A stretch of 64,000 nt of DNA from Paralithodes platypus (lineage: Eukaryota; Arthropoda; Malacostraca; Decapoda; Lithodidae): the NCBI GenBank assembly GCA_032716605.1, contig CM064501.1, positions 24,194,514 to 24,258,513 of the forward strand, in the 5' to 3' direction. Below, one piece after another: positions 53,610 to 64,000 of the stretch. A program made the translations under genes and the position numbers. The notes under the pieces were generated by a model. That model did no database searches and was not told the origin of the DNA. It was given only the letters and a program-made list of their open reading frames with translations. How positions within the stretch are numbered: position 1 is the first letter of the stretch; every line of letters starts with the position of its first letter.

Positions 53610-55739
53610 ATGAGTGGCAGTAATACCACTAATTTACTTTTATCTTTGGTGAAGGGAATCAAGCAAGACATTAAAGAGGGGATGCGAGAGAGCTGCGCTG
53701 CCATCGACGGCGCCCTCCTCAACAAAGTCTGAGTGGGTAGCCGGTTTGCCAACGCTGGGCCCATTGATGTCGAGCTTGACCCTCTGTTACCAAAAAATAT
53801 ATCACTCTTCAATCAACTCATCGATCCACAGGAAAAGGAAAAGCGTAAATATGCCTCTCTTCTCCTCATGAACATTGAATCACACTTTAATTTTCTTATA
53901 ATTTTAGCGTCGAATCTATTCGATGACATGAGAGCGGTTTTCGTGGACCACAGTGCCAACCGGTTGAGGAGTGTCGACGACTTAAACCAACCTGTTATCC
54001 CAAACAGACCTCATCCGTTAGCGGCGATAAGACCTCCCAAAGTCATCGATGTCATTAAATGTATCAAAGAGAGGTTGAAGTCGGATAGTTTGGAGTTGGA
54101 TGTAACCTTGCTAAGAGATGCGGCGGAGGGTATATATTGCGAGCGCGATATGTTCGAAGCAGAAAATATTATCAACAATGCCTTTTACAGCTCCCTTACG
54201 GAAGACAGAGAAGGTAACAGTGAACGAGACGGTTTACTGATCGGGGTCCCCAAAAATTACCAGGGCTGGGAAGATATCGTATTTGATCATGACAACGATT
54301 CTGTTGGCGATTTAAGCAAAGTGGTTTTGCCCGTCAGCATGCGACCATCCACAGAAGGAGTGTCTTGGAGACCGAACAAGGACACCTTCCCTTTTGAGTT
54401 GGCGTGGAACAATGTCTCCGTAGGGACCATAGGATCTTTCATGAAACGTGTAGTTTTGAAGTACGGGTCAATCTCTGAATTGATCTCCTTCGTGTGCACG
54501 CATTTGCGAAACCACATAGTGTTTGCAGGAATGGTCCTTTTTGGCTTAGGTTCTGACGCCGTCGATCGAGAATCAACCGGCACCCTCGACGACATCGAAT
54601 TATTGCAGTCCAGCTCAATAGAGGATTCCTCTCCTTTCCATTGTTGGAGAGCCTGGATGGACCTGTATCGTAAATTAGAATGGATCAAGCTCACTTGCAG
54701 TTTTGTGTTATTTTTTGCCGAGTATCGAAAATCCTTCGTCTCCTTTATTAAGGGAGGGCAAGGAGTAGCTGGTGAACAGGAACAGTGTATTTTGCAAGTA
54801 ATTTCCCTAACTCTGGAAAGCATGCCACCGTGTTGGCTCTCAAAAGATTGGGCAGACTACACCCTCCTCAGGTGGCCCGCCTCCTCTGATAACCCAAGGA
54901 AAGTTCCGCGCATTGACATGGCCAGCCTACTTTCATACTCGGCAATTGAAATAGGGCCGCACATTGGTGACCGGGCGTTCAATTATATCACAGACAGGAA
55001 GATACTGAGGATGAGTATACAATCCGCAAAGTTCATGTGTCACATCATTTTCGGGAAGGCTGTTTGCGAAGAAGAAGCGGGGTTGAAGTTGCTCGTAGAC
55101 GGGCAGCGGCAGTCACATGCTTCGAAGGAGAAAGAAGAAAAAGGTCGTCATATGTTGCCACATGCCCTACTTTTTGATAGGCCCTGCCCAACGAATATAG
55201 AAAGTGAGGGCCACACCAAAGAGGGAAATGTAATTTCAGCCAATACTCGAAACGCTCTTTACCAGCAACGCTTCTTGTGTGACCACGACACGTCATTGGA
55301 TACAGTTGTAGTTCTGAAAGACATTATGTTTCCTTTGAAGTCAGGTGCAAACGATTGGGCCACTCTCCGTCTTTTCGACAGTTCCAGTATAAAGACTCAT
55401 GTGCCGAAATTTTGGTTCGGGGTTCTCACACGAAATAATATTGTGAGTGCCTCTTTTGAAACTCCACCTAAAGAGCTTTCTTTGAAGAACCGCATGTTCG
55501 AAAGCGCGGTGAAATCCTTGAAAAGAGCAATTGAAGCATGTGATAACAAATTTGCCACAGATCTTCCTGATAAAATTCTGAAAATGTCGGATAGTATTAA
55601 GGACAACGAAAAACAAATGCAGTCCGTACTAGAGGTCCAACACAATATGGCGGTCAATGCAGAAAAGTCTATGATAAAAACTTATCTTTGGCAAAGAGCT
55701 CTCAGCCAACTAATTACAAGCTTGCAGTCTGGGGTCTGA
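53610..55739 (+). pseudogene. Virus-like gene, about 709 codons with one nonsense codon
   Basis: ATG 53610 opens 40 codons (MSGSNTTNLLLS start), stops at TGA 53730-53732, and the same frame then runs without a break to TGA 55739. Everything else is open, so the gene is otherwise intact. It is predominantly helical, with a possible membrane-associated stretch near 54695-54720 (FVLFFAEY) and another at 54505-54545 (HIVFAGMVLFGLG). The C-terminus is coiled-coil-like (55490-55700). No recognised domain. Its start is only 19-50 bases from that of the minus-strand virion gene. Confidence 0.62.
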
Positions 55740-55957
55740 TGAGATCCACACTGCTGACACCTCCGTCATTACGCTTTTCCCGTGATTATATATCTTACTT
55801 CTGGCGTTCAAAATGGTATATAAGAACTCCTGCTGCAGATATTTGGCACAGTACTAGTCCGACAGTGGAAGCAGATGTTTGACTGTGGGGGCAACAAGCA
55901 ACTTTAATTTGTGCTCGACAGTTTAAAACTAGACGCGCATGTTTCTTTGGAAACAGC
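55740..55957. other. Intergenic with duplicated segment
   Basis: GGTATATAAG at 55813 is TATA-like. From 55891 (GCAACAAGCAACTTTAATTT) the sequence matches 17807-17875, the start of a segmental duplication that resumes after the TTAA element at 56403. Confidence 0.6.
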
Positions 55958-56403
55958 TTAACCCGTCCAGCCCCAGCGACGCGTCTGGCGCGTCGCCTAT
56001 GTATGTAATGCACAGCCCCAGCGACGCGTCTGACGAGTCACCCTAATTGCTCCGACCGTAACCTCAGGTGTAGCCACTCGAGAGGGCTCAGATTTGTATG
56101 GGAACTGTGTACGTATCCCACGCAACCGTGCCGATGGTTGAAAACTCTCAAAGTCCACGTGCGTGCGCGTGAGCACGCAATAACCTGGTTTTTTGGGGAA
56201 ATTGCCTTCAATTTTTTACTCTTGTAAAATATGTTTTCGGGGGCTCTGTAGGACCATTTTTTAAACTTTTTGAGCGGTTTTTCGTGGTTTTTCCTTCATT
56301 CCTAACCCATTCGCTATTGTTTCTGGAATAAAACCATTTTTTGAAAAAGGGCCGGGTTCTGGTGAACAAAAAATAAAAAACTAGGCGGGGCTCCACGGGT
56401 TAA
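55958..56403. mobile_element. Non-autonomous TTAA element (438 bp), with empty site in the window
   Basis: TTAA at 55958-55961 and 56400-56403. The ends CCCGTCCAGCCCCAGCGACG and GCGGGGCTCCACGGG are inverted repeats. GCGACGCGTCTGGCG occurs twice near the left end. The related locus at 17870-17880 reads GCTTAATCACACC without the element, so insertion with TTAA duplication is directly shown. Confidence 0.9.
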
Positions 56404-56421
56404 TCACACCAAGAGTGCAGG

Positions 56422-59400
56422 ATGCCTATTCCTAATCAAAACAGTCGAAATCAGCGTTCTCCATTAAGAGAAATAAGGCTGAACACCTCTCGTGAAGGAG
56501 GAAGCTTTATTCCCACTGTTCATTCTAGGGACCGACGCACCACCATCCGGGGAGGAAGGGTATCGGGAGTACACCTGCCTCGAATCCCGCCGCAACCCAT
56601 GCAGCGGACCCTGCCGCAACCCCTGCCGCGGACCCTGCGGCAACCCCTGCAGCGGCAGCAGTCGCAACGGCCTCAACAGCTTCAACAATGGTCACAGTGG
56701 TAGCAGTCGCAGGGGCCTCAAGAATGGTCACAGCAACAGATACTACAGCCTCAACAGTGGTCACAGCAGATTCCGCCCCTTGCACATGATACATGGTGCC
56801 CCGCTATCATTGTATATCTGATGTTAGACAACCTTGACACTGATTCGGACGTGTTACATTACATGCTTAGCCAGCTTTATAACGACAAATTCTTCTTGCG
56901 TACTTGTGTTTTTGGAAAGACAATCTTTGCCTGGTTATGCCACGCGGAGAGAATCAATGTCATTAGCATCCTGATCGACAGCGACTACAACATTCCGGTG
57001 AATATTGCCGACGCACATGGATTGGTTCCCATAATGTACGTGGAGAAGCCACTGACCCTATCAATCCTCTTCATGTATGCGAGACGGCTCAGCATTGATT
57101 TCACGTACACCAATGCGTCCGAAAAGAAAAATATACTACACTATATGGCCTCATGCGAAAATACTCTAACCTCAACAGCGTTTCAAGCTCTGACCGAATC
57201 CCTTTCGGAAATGTGCGCGGAGGGTGGCTGTACCAATGTTCCCGATGCTAACGCAGTAGATAACACCAGGCGCACACCTCTGCAGACAGCCTTCCAAAAA
57301 GATAACCTCACTATGATGTTGATCCTGATAGAAAGTTTTGGGGCCTCTTGGGTTCAATAATGTGAACTTCCTGACGGACATCGCATATGTTTTGAAGGAT
57401 GGTGCCAAATTATCAACTCCGAAGAAAGAGACATGAAGTGCACTAGTTATTTAACAGAAGCGAAAAGGAACTACACGATTCCCTCTAACGTGATGGAGGG
57501 GGACTTAGAGGATGTTCAGAAATGTCCCATTTGTCTATTAGACAACCTAGGAGTCAACGACGAGACAAGATGGTACAAGATGACCTGTTGCCTCCAGGTG
57601 ATACACACTGTATGTTTGCAGAAAGTGTGTGCTCTCAGTTCCAACCTCAACTGTCCTTTGTGTAGGGGCTCTCTAATGCAATTAGATGGCATGGTACCCA
57701 AGACAATACATAGCCGACGACGACGGGTTGCATCTCTGGCTGACAACGTGACAGGTGGCGAGAATATTGGCAACAATGGTGCTGATAACGTTACCACCAT
57801 GAACATCGATGCCGATGACAATGACAATGAAGATGGGGATGACGATGATGATACCTTACCTTTTGCTGAGTGCGATGATGAAAATAGAGATATGGAGGGT
57901 GACGATGACAATGGAAATGCGGCTGAAGATGATGACGATGACAATGGAAATGTGGCTGACTATGATGACGATGACAATGGAAATGTGGCTGACTATGATG
58001 ACGATAATATCGGAAATGTGGCTGAAGATGATGACGATGACAATGGAAATGTGGCTGATTATGATGACGATAATATCGGAGTTGAAGACGATATCGAAAA
58101 TGAAGATACTGCCAACAATAGCACGGGACATTTTTCTGATTATTATGATACATCAATGCATTTAGTGGCGCCAGCGGACAACGATCGTGGACGGCATGTG
58201 AGTAGGAATGAGAGTCAGCTTCGGTATGATGGGGAAGGGCATGAACATGGCAATATGAACAGTGATATTGTTGAGTGTGACAGTAATAAGAGTAATTTTA
58301 ATGCTGAATTTGTATTATCTCCCACAGATACACTGTCTCCTCTGCCCTGGTCGCCAAGACTGTTCTCTTCACGGTCAAATACCCTATCGCCAACCCCGTC
58401 AAGCGCCCTATCGTCCACCCCGTTATACGCCCTATCGCCAAATCCGTCATACGCCCTATCGCCAACACCACCAAACAGCCCACCGCCTATCTGTACTCCC
58501 GGACATCCCTCCAACTCACGGCCTACCTGGACTCCCGGACCACCCTCCATCTCACGGCCTACATGGACTCCCGGACCACCCTCCATCTCTCCGCCGACCT
58601 GGACTCCGGAACTACTCTCCATCTCTCCGCCTACCTGGACTCCAGAATTACTCTCCATCTCTCCGCCTACCTGGACTCCAGGACTACTTTCCCACCCCCC
58701 ACCAACCCGGACTCCAGGACTACTTTCCCACCCCACACCGACCCGGACTCCAGGACTACTTTCCCACCCCCCACCGACCCGGACTCCAGGAATACTTCCC
58801 TACCCCCCACCGACCCGGACTCCAGGAATACTCTCCCAGCCCCGACCGACCCGGACTCCAGGAATACTCTCCCACCCCCGACAGACCCGGACTCCAGGAA
58901 TACTCTCCCACCCCCCACCGACCCGGACTCCAGGACTACTCTCCCACCCCCCACCGACCCGGACTCTAGGACTACTCTCCCACCCCCCACCGACCCGGAC
59001 ACCAGGACTACTCTCCCCCCCCCCACCGACCCCGACACCAGGACTACTCTCCCACCCCCCCCCCACCCCGATACCAGGACTACTCTCCCACCCACCACCG
59101 ACCCGGACTCCAGGAATACTCTCCCAGCCCCGACCGACCCGGACTCCAGGAATACTCTCCCACCCCCGACAGACCCGGACTCCAGGAATACTCTCCCACC
59201 CCCCACCGACCCGGACTCCAGGACTACTCTCCCACCCCCCACAGACCCGGACTCTAGGACTACTCTCCCACCCCCCCCCGCTCCGTACACCAGGACTACT
59301 CTCCCACCCCCCACCGACCCGGACACCAGGACTACTCTCCCACCCACCACCAACCCGGACACCAGGACTACTCTCCCACCCACCACCGACCCGGATACCA

Positions 59401-59649
59401 GGACTACTCTCCCACCCACCATCGACCCGGAAACCAGGACTACTCTCCCACCCCCCACCGACCCGGACTCCAGGATTACCGTCCAGCTCGACGTCGCCTC
59501 AGTTTTTAAGAGCATCGCCGAGACCGCCCTTCCCCCTACCGCAACCAAAGACGTTTTGGGGATCAACCTCCCTGTCAGCAACACAACACATCCTTCCCGA
59601 TTATGATGCATTGGAGAGGATTTTACACGATCTTGATGACATTTTTTAA
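56422..59649 (+). pseudogene. Second ankyrin / RING E3 ligase-like viral gene with acidic and Pro-rich tail
   Basis: ATG 56422 starts an Arg/Gln/Pro-rich N-terminus, with an in-frame TAG at 56701-56703. The same frame goes on through Gln-rich sequence into ankyrin-like helical repeats (56821-57350; TPLQTAFQKDNLTMMLILIES). A shift near 57350 and another near 57430 bridge to the RING domain (57523-57664): CPIC, CC, H and C in IHTVCLQKVC, then CPLC. After it come an Asp/Asn-rich acidic repeat (57800-58130) and about 25 copies of a 12-residue Pro-rich repeat (58490-59475), to the stop at 59649. RING proteins of this layout act as E3 ubiquitin ligases; the acidic and Pro-rich tail may bind partners. 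The domain order (ankyrin then RING) matches the 32.9-34.8 kb gene, so the two are likely paralogues. Confidence 0.68.
58490..59475 (+). repeat. 36 bp tandem repeat (~25 units) coding for a Pro-rich tract
   Basis: Units of CCACCGACCCGGACTCCAGG followed by ACTACTCTCCCACCC. The gene frame reads PPTRTPGLLSHP-like units; other frames and the antisense strand are also open because the period is a multiple of three. A block of about nine units is itself repeated (58790-59080 resembles 59090-59320). Confidence 0.93.
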
Positions 59650-59699
59650 TTTACACGGTGAATATCTGATCTATGCCCATGAAAGAGACAGTGAACACT

Positions 59700-60120
59700 G
59701 GTGCGCAAGGTCGGTAAGGGTGGAGTGGAAGTGGAGTGGTTGCATTGAGGGAGTTGGACAAAATTCAAAATAAAGCTATTAGATTAATAAATAATCACAC
59801 AGGACCTTCCTACATTATCCATACGAAGAAACGTTGCATCCCTTGCATTATTCTACAGATATTTTCACAGCAAATGTTCCGAGGAACTTGCTTCAATTGT
59901 GCCGCCTCTCCACATCTTTCCCCATAGAACTAGGGCAGCTGGAAGCGCCCATGAATTTACAATTTCTCCTCCACAATGCAGAACTTCTGCTTATCAAAAT
60001 TAATTTATCCCCTGAACTACTAATCCTGGGAAATTCACTTCCTTCGAGTGGCTTTCCACAAACTTACTAATCTACAACAGTTTTAAATCCAGTTGTGTTA
60101 CAAACATTTTATGAATGAAG
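59700..60120 (+). mobile_element. LINE 3'-end fragment
   Basis: LDKIQNKAIRLINN (59754) and, after frame changes, NVASLALFYRYF-like and LWNSLPS-like blocks match the C-terminal region of the LINE at 44.8-45.2 kb in order. It is diverged and frameshifted, with no catalytic part. Confidence 0.6.
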
Positions 60121-60300
60121 GATGCCTTTAGGCACATGGACCTTTTGTTATTTTATCTGTGTTTTTTTTCTTCCTCCGTTCATTTTCTTTTGCAAAAATA
60201 ACAAAAAAAATATTGTTTTGCCACATCAGGGTTGAATATATATGGCCCTATATTCAGAGCCGTACTCGCACCTCCATCAAGTGTGCAGTGTGGTATTTTG
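60121..60300. other. Intergenic
   Basis: T-rich; nothing recognised. Confidence 0.5.
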
Positions 60301-60490
60301 TAATCTACAATGAACTGTATTTAGCCAGAAAACGTGTTTTATTTTCAGTTTGACCCCTCTCGGTAGTGTATTCGAATCGGGGAAGAGTTTCTGATTAATC
60401 TACAATGAACTGTATTTAGCCAGAAAACGTGTTTTATTTTCAGTTTGACCCCTCTCGGTAGTGTATTCGAATCGGGGAAGAGTTTCTGAG
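60301..60490. repeat. 95 bp tandem duplication
   Basis: TAATCTACAATGAACTGTAT at 60301 and 60396 start two nearly identical 95-base copies ending GGGGAAGAGTTTCTGA. Confidence 0.95.
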
Positions 60491-60717
60491 CATATCTTGG
60501 CGGCGGCTCTACTGGTAGGTCGGACGTGGTGGAAGGACCGTGTTGGGCAATTGACCGGCGCTGGAGGCGAGAGACGGGCAGGCTTTGCTTTTCAATGAGG
60601 GGGCTCGAGCCTCCGTCATGAAATACAATATTGTCATTTGGTTGACACATGAAAGGGTTAAAGCATTTCAATTTCAATCCTACTAAGGTCGCCATTTGCC
60701 CGCTCAAGGGTTAAAGC
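60491..60717. other. Leader region with TTAA-type ends
   Basis: GGGTTAAAGCAT occurs at 60655 and again at 60708, the second overlapping the start codon of the next gene. Between them is TTTGCCCGCTCAAGGG, the inverted form of the end of the 34.8 kb TTAA element. This looks like a remnant of that family placed immediately before the gene. Confidence 0.45.
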
Positions 60718-63700
60718 ATGCCATCCTTACAAATTGCTGGACTTGGGCCAGTAAAAGGCAATCGGTTAACTAATCCCTATGACCCTTCAAATCTTAAAGA
60801 GGACTCCTTAGGGTTTGCAGGTATTCCCCACGAAACCGTGGGGGTCAGAGATGCTTCAACTCTAGCGTCTCTGTTACCGGGCGAAATCGGTCTCAACTAT
60901 CCATCCTATGATTGTTCGTCCAGGGTAAGGAAGTGTACCCTGGGCATCGATACTGACTGTAATCTGTGTCGTTCTCTGGGCGGGGGCAAATGTGTACCTG
61001 TGGACAAGAATCTGAAGTCTCGCCTCGGTATGGGTGACGACGAGGCAACAACCATGGGAGTTTGTGTCCCGCGAGACCGACTCAATCAGGCCTCTCTCGC
61101 GGCCGAGATCTCGAACAGGTTCACTACGGTTGAGGAGGCTTCGCTTACCACTGCCTCCGCCGACCCCTCTTCCAATGGTGTTGTGGTCGACGGAGGCACT
61201 GCCGAGCCGATGCGTGTATACATGACCAGAAGGAGAGGATGCATCGACAATTCATTGGTTCGTAAAGATCTGAGAATTATTTCCGAGAATCCCACTCTAG
61301 AACCTATCCTCGGGTGTACAGACATAGTGATGTGTAGGGGCGAAAGTATCGGTGCTCCGGTTCACCCGAAGACAGGAATAGCGTTAACGTCGGTCGACAA
61401 GATCGATTTCGACATTGCTCAATTGGCGGCCACCATGGAGTGTGACTGTCGTTCAGGTTACGTGGCCGATAGAGATCCTGTTACGTCTCGTCCGCGATGT
61501 AAACCCTTGGTGGAAGGTATAAGTATTACGGGTTCGGGTATAGGTTGTCCCACTGTCTTTCAAATAGGAACCACCAAGGGGTGTCTCCGCGACGAGAGCA
61601 CCCAAGTATGTCTGGCGGACATCATGTCCAAGGAAATTCCTCTCACGGGAAAGGGTGAATATACAGTCGAGTAAAAGACCGCAGTGTCACGTCTGGCCGC
61701 CGCCATAAGAACCCAACAGAAAAATCTTGTGGGTGATGTAACCGACGCCTGCTTGCCCCGCCCTGGGGTGGACCCGAGGGTGTCGTCGTTGGGTTACTCA
61801 TACGACCCCCACCTCTTCGGACTCGCTCCAGAACTCACTGCCTTCAACGGGGGCCATCTCATGACGGGAGCACCTGTCCGAAGGGGAGCCGTGACCGAAG
61901 AGAACGAGTGGTGGTCTTGCATCGACACTAACCCTGAAGGAAAAGTTGAATTGTCTGAAACTTTGGGAGGCGTCGCTCCGTTCCTGGGCGCGGGCTCCGT
62001 CGCGGCGCATGTTTGGGGGGGCCAAACTTTTGGGACAAACGGTTTCACAGGCCCCGGAGGTGAGGAGTACACGAAACATCCCAACTCCAGTTTCAGAGTG
62101 GTCCCCTTACCCGAATCCGGCATACCGGGATTCGGAAGAGATAGTGTCGACCACGCAGTCGGCATACTCGCTTCGAAGGGGAGAGTGTATCCAGGAGGCG
62201 TGTACCAAAGGATCAGAAACAGAAACCCTTCGACGAGGAGAGATACCAGAGGAGCTGTAATAAACAAGGACTCGTCTTACATGAAGACGGTGACTGCCGA
62301 TGGTAATTTGGACGCGGATTCTCCATTGGCCCTTCACAGAACAGGACTCTGGCATCTGTGCCGTCTCATTTCTCGTGCCCACAGTAGAGGAATTGACGAA
62401 AGGATACTCCGTGTCGGAGAGAGCTTTCGACGAAGTCATCCCCCTGTTACACCCAAGACCCTTCGCTAAGCGCGCCTCACATGTGCCCCTCGAGAAGTTA
62501 TTTCAACACTACCTCCAAACGTGTCTGCAGTTGAGAGACGTTCAGTTGGGCAATACACCTCAAGAAACCCCCGCTGCCTTCGAGAGCATTCTCTGAAGAA
62601 TCTGTCTGTTTTCTTTCCTCGACTCCATGGCCTAGAAAACGGGAAACTCGATGACGACGAAGAAATCGTCTCTGCGCTCAGAAGTTTCGGGTCCAAAGGA
62701 ATTGGTGCATTGTTGGTACAACCCGTCACAGTCCAAGGGGAAGGATTGAGTTCACTATTTTGTAGATTCGGAGAAGAGATACTCTCAACTAACTCTCCGA
62801 AATGTATAGACCATTATTCGGTTGGTCCTAAATGTGAGGGCTATCTGGTGGACGAAGAGGAGGCGCCCCTGTTATTCGCCCAGCCTCCCACTTCGTGGCG
62901 TATAGTTTCCAACGAGACCAGTACCTTTTCCGGCAGGGGTATGTCTAAGGGGGTGCCCAGTGCGGGAATGCCCAACGACGAAAGGGCGGCGGAGGCGACG
63001 ATTGCAACGGGGCAAGCTGGTACGCCGCGGCCCGAATTCTTTGCGGCCGCCGTCATGTCCTCCGATGGGGGTCCGCTCATGACGGGCGTGTCCTTGCCTA
63101 CTCTACGACCCTGCCATGTCCCCCTATCCGTACTTCCCGAGTCGTTTTGGTTTCAGAGAAGAGGAGCGTTCAATGCTAGCAGCGATCCGTTCAATGTGGA
63201 CGCATTAACGTCAATTTGCAATGTATTTTCTAGAGTGACGGATGGTAAGATAAAAGAGAGGTTGAATCCTGATTCTGATCTTCTGAAGGACTTTAACTCC
63301 TACAATCCCACGCTACCTTACATGAAGAGAGATATGCGAGACCCACTCGAGGGTTGGATCAGCAATGTCTTCTTGTCCGCGTTTTTGCCCGTGAACGTCA
63401 TTGGAGTTCGTACATCTATAGCTACGCTGATTAACGCCGTAGATGACGACAGCGAATGGCACTCGACGGGAACCGCTCACTTTCTGGTTCCTCTCAAGTT
63501 TCACGCCAAAGACGACGAGTGGCAACAGTGCCGAATATCATCTGATGGTCACCCCCATCTTATTCCCGTCCCTTTACCTCTATTAGAGTCTGAATTCCGA
63601 TTGAGGACATACGCAGCCGAATCTTTCATTAGAAGCGAATTCCTGCCGGCTCGCCGTAAGGCCGTTGCGTACTGTTTCACGCACACGGCAGGACACTACC

Positions 63701-64000
63701 TGGCCGGGAATTATTCGCCTCCCATGCAAAAGGATGAGACCGGTCAGGTGAACTGCTATCCGAGTTCGGGGGCACTGAATCAGTACATGACCATTCTCGC
63801 GCCAAAAGTATTGGGTGATAATTCGCATTCCAAACTCACATTGGGTGACATGAAACTCAAGGTTTTCGACTCCTTGAACTCCCTCGATCCCGAGAGCGGG
63901 AAACAGAAAGACGTGGAGAACGTCTTCGACAAGCTCGCCCAAAGTTCAAACTCCGAGACTTGTAATTGCACGACCGACATTATCTGCACCCGCACTAACT
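60718..64000 (+). pseudogene. Large Cys-containing virus-like envelope protein gene, runs off the window
   Basis: ATG 60718. The first 318 codons have many Cys (CSSRVRKCTLG; CNLCRSLGGGKC; CDCRSGY) and end at TAA 61672-61674. The same frame then continues to 62469. Protein-like sequence switches to another frame near 62360 and returns to the first frame near 62600. From there it is open to the end of the window, at least 460 codons, with CNCTTDIIC at the edge. That last run has no stop, so it is easily missed. In all at least 1,090 codons. Spaced Cys pairs recall oral infectivity/entry-complex proteins of nimaviruses and baculoviruses, but I could not assign one. Lesions: one nonsense codon and two compensating shifts. 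Confidence 0.6.

Noticed and set aside
55813..55822. TATA box for the ankyrin/RING gene at 56422
   Set aside because: Without the TTAA element the distance to the start would still be about 160 bases and no initiator is visible; kept only as a TATA-like note.
58490..59475. CRISPR-like array
   Set aside because: 36 bp units are contiguous, without unique spacers, and lie in a coding frame of a eukaryotic/viral gene.
58667..59611. Long minus-strand ORF of 314 codons (Gly/Val/Ser-rich)
   Set aside because: Antisense shadow of the 36 bp repeat; any frame stays open because the period is a multiple of three.
1..64000. Bacterial or phage origin of the window
   Set aside because: TTAA transposons, LINEs, DIRS architecture, pol III boxes and microsatellites are eukaryotic; no ribosome binding sites or operons of bacterial type are seen.

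Overview
The window reads as genomic DNA of an animal, most likely a decapod crustacean. Most of it is a decaying, transposon-riddled copy of a large double-stranded DNA virus of the nimavirus (white spot syndrome virus-like) kind. This rests on overall character, since no database search was possible. It shows long intronless genes on both strands, virion-type proteins with a terminal membrane segment, two ankyrin/RING ubiquitin-ligase genes, a small Lys/Arg-rich DNA-packaging-type protein, and dispersed families of short repeats like viral homologous regions. The host component is plainly eukaryotic: a piggyBac transposon, TTAA-flanked MITEs, non-LTR retrotransposons, a DIRS-like tyrosine-recombinase element, tRNA-derived repeats and microsatellites.

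Layout. 1-785: LINE fragment (minus strand). 790-2570: unassigned short ORFs. 3.1-9.3 kb: virus-like repeats, a membrane-anchored gene (3729-5135) and a broken minus-strand VIT/VWA-domain gene (8545-5520). 9.5-17.4 kb: tandem array of a ~315 bp unit holding a tRNA-like sequence, split by a 5.7 kb piggyBac element (10398-16117) with a full-length transposase. 17.4-18.9 kb: virus-like repeats and a long hairpin. 18.9-34.8 kb: four to five large plus-strand virus-like genes, three of them interrupted by MITEs. 34.8-36.2 kb: a TTAA element with long terminal inverted repeats. 36.5-48.0 kb: DIRS-like element on the minus strand that splits a viral gene; inside it sit internal repeats, a LINE, and a MITE within the LINE. 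48.0-53.6 kb: minus-strand viral genes. 53.6-64.0 kb: plus-strand viral genes, including a second ankyrin/RING gene and a large Cys-containing gene that runs off the window.

State of the genes. Almost every virus-like gene carries one or more lesions: in-frame stops, frameshifts or insertions. Several in-frame stops fit a C-to-T change in an Arg or Gln codon, as expected of decay in a methylated host genome. The 27.5-30.9 kb gene is notable because its only visible break is a MITE, and the frame is continuous on either side. Six MITE copies of exactly 480 bp, all flanked by TTAA, show a burst of piggyBac-type transposition after the viral sequence became resident. The genes probably once formed virion structure and ubiquitin-manipulation modules of one virus. 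In this copy they look non-functional, although transcription of some segments is possible.
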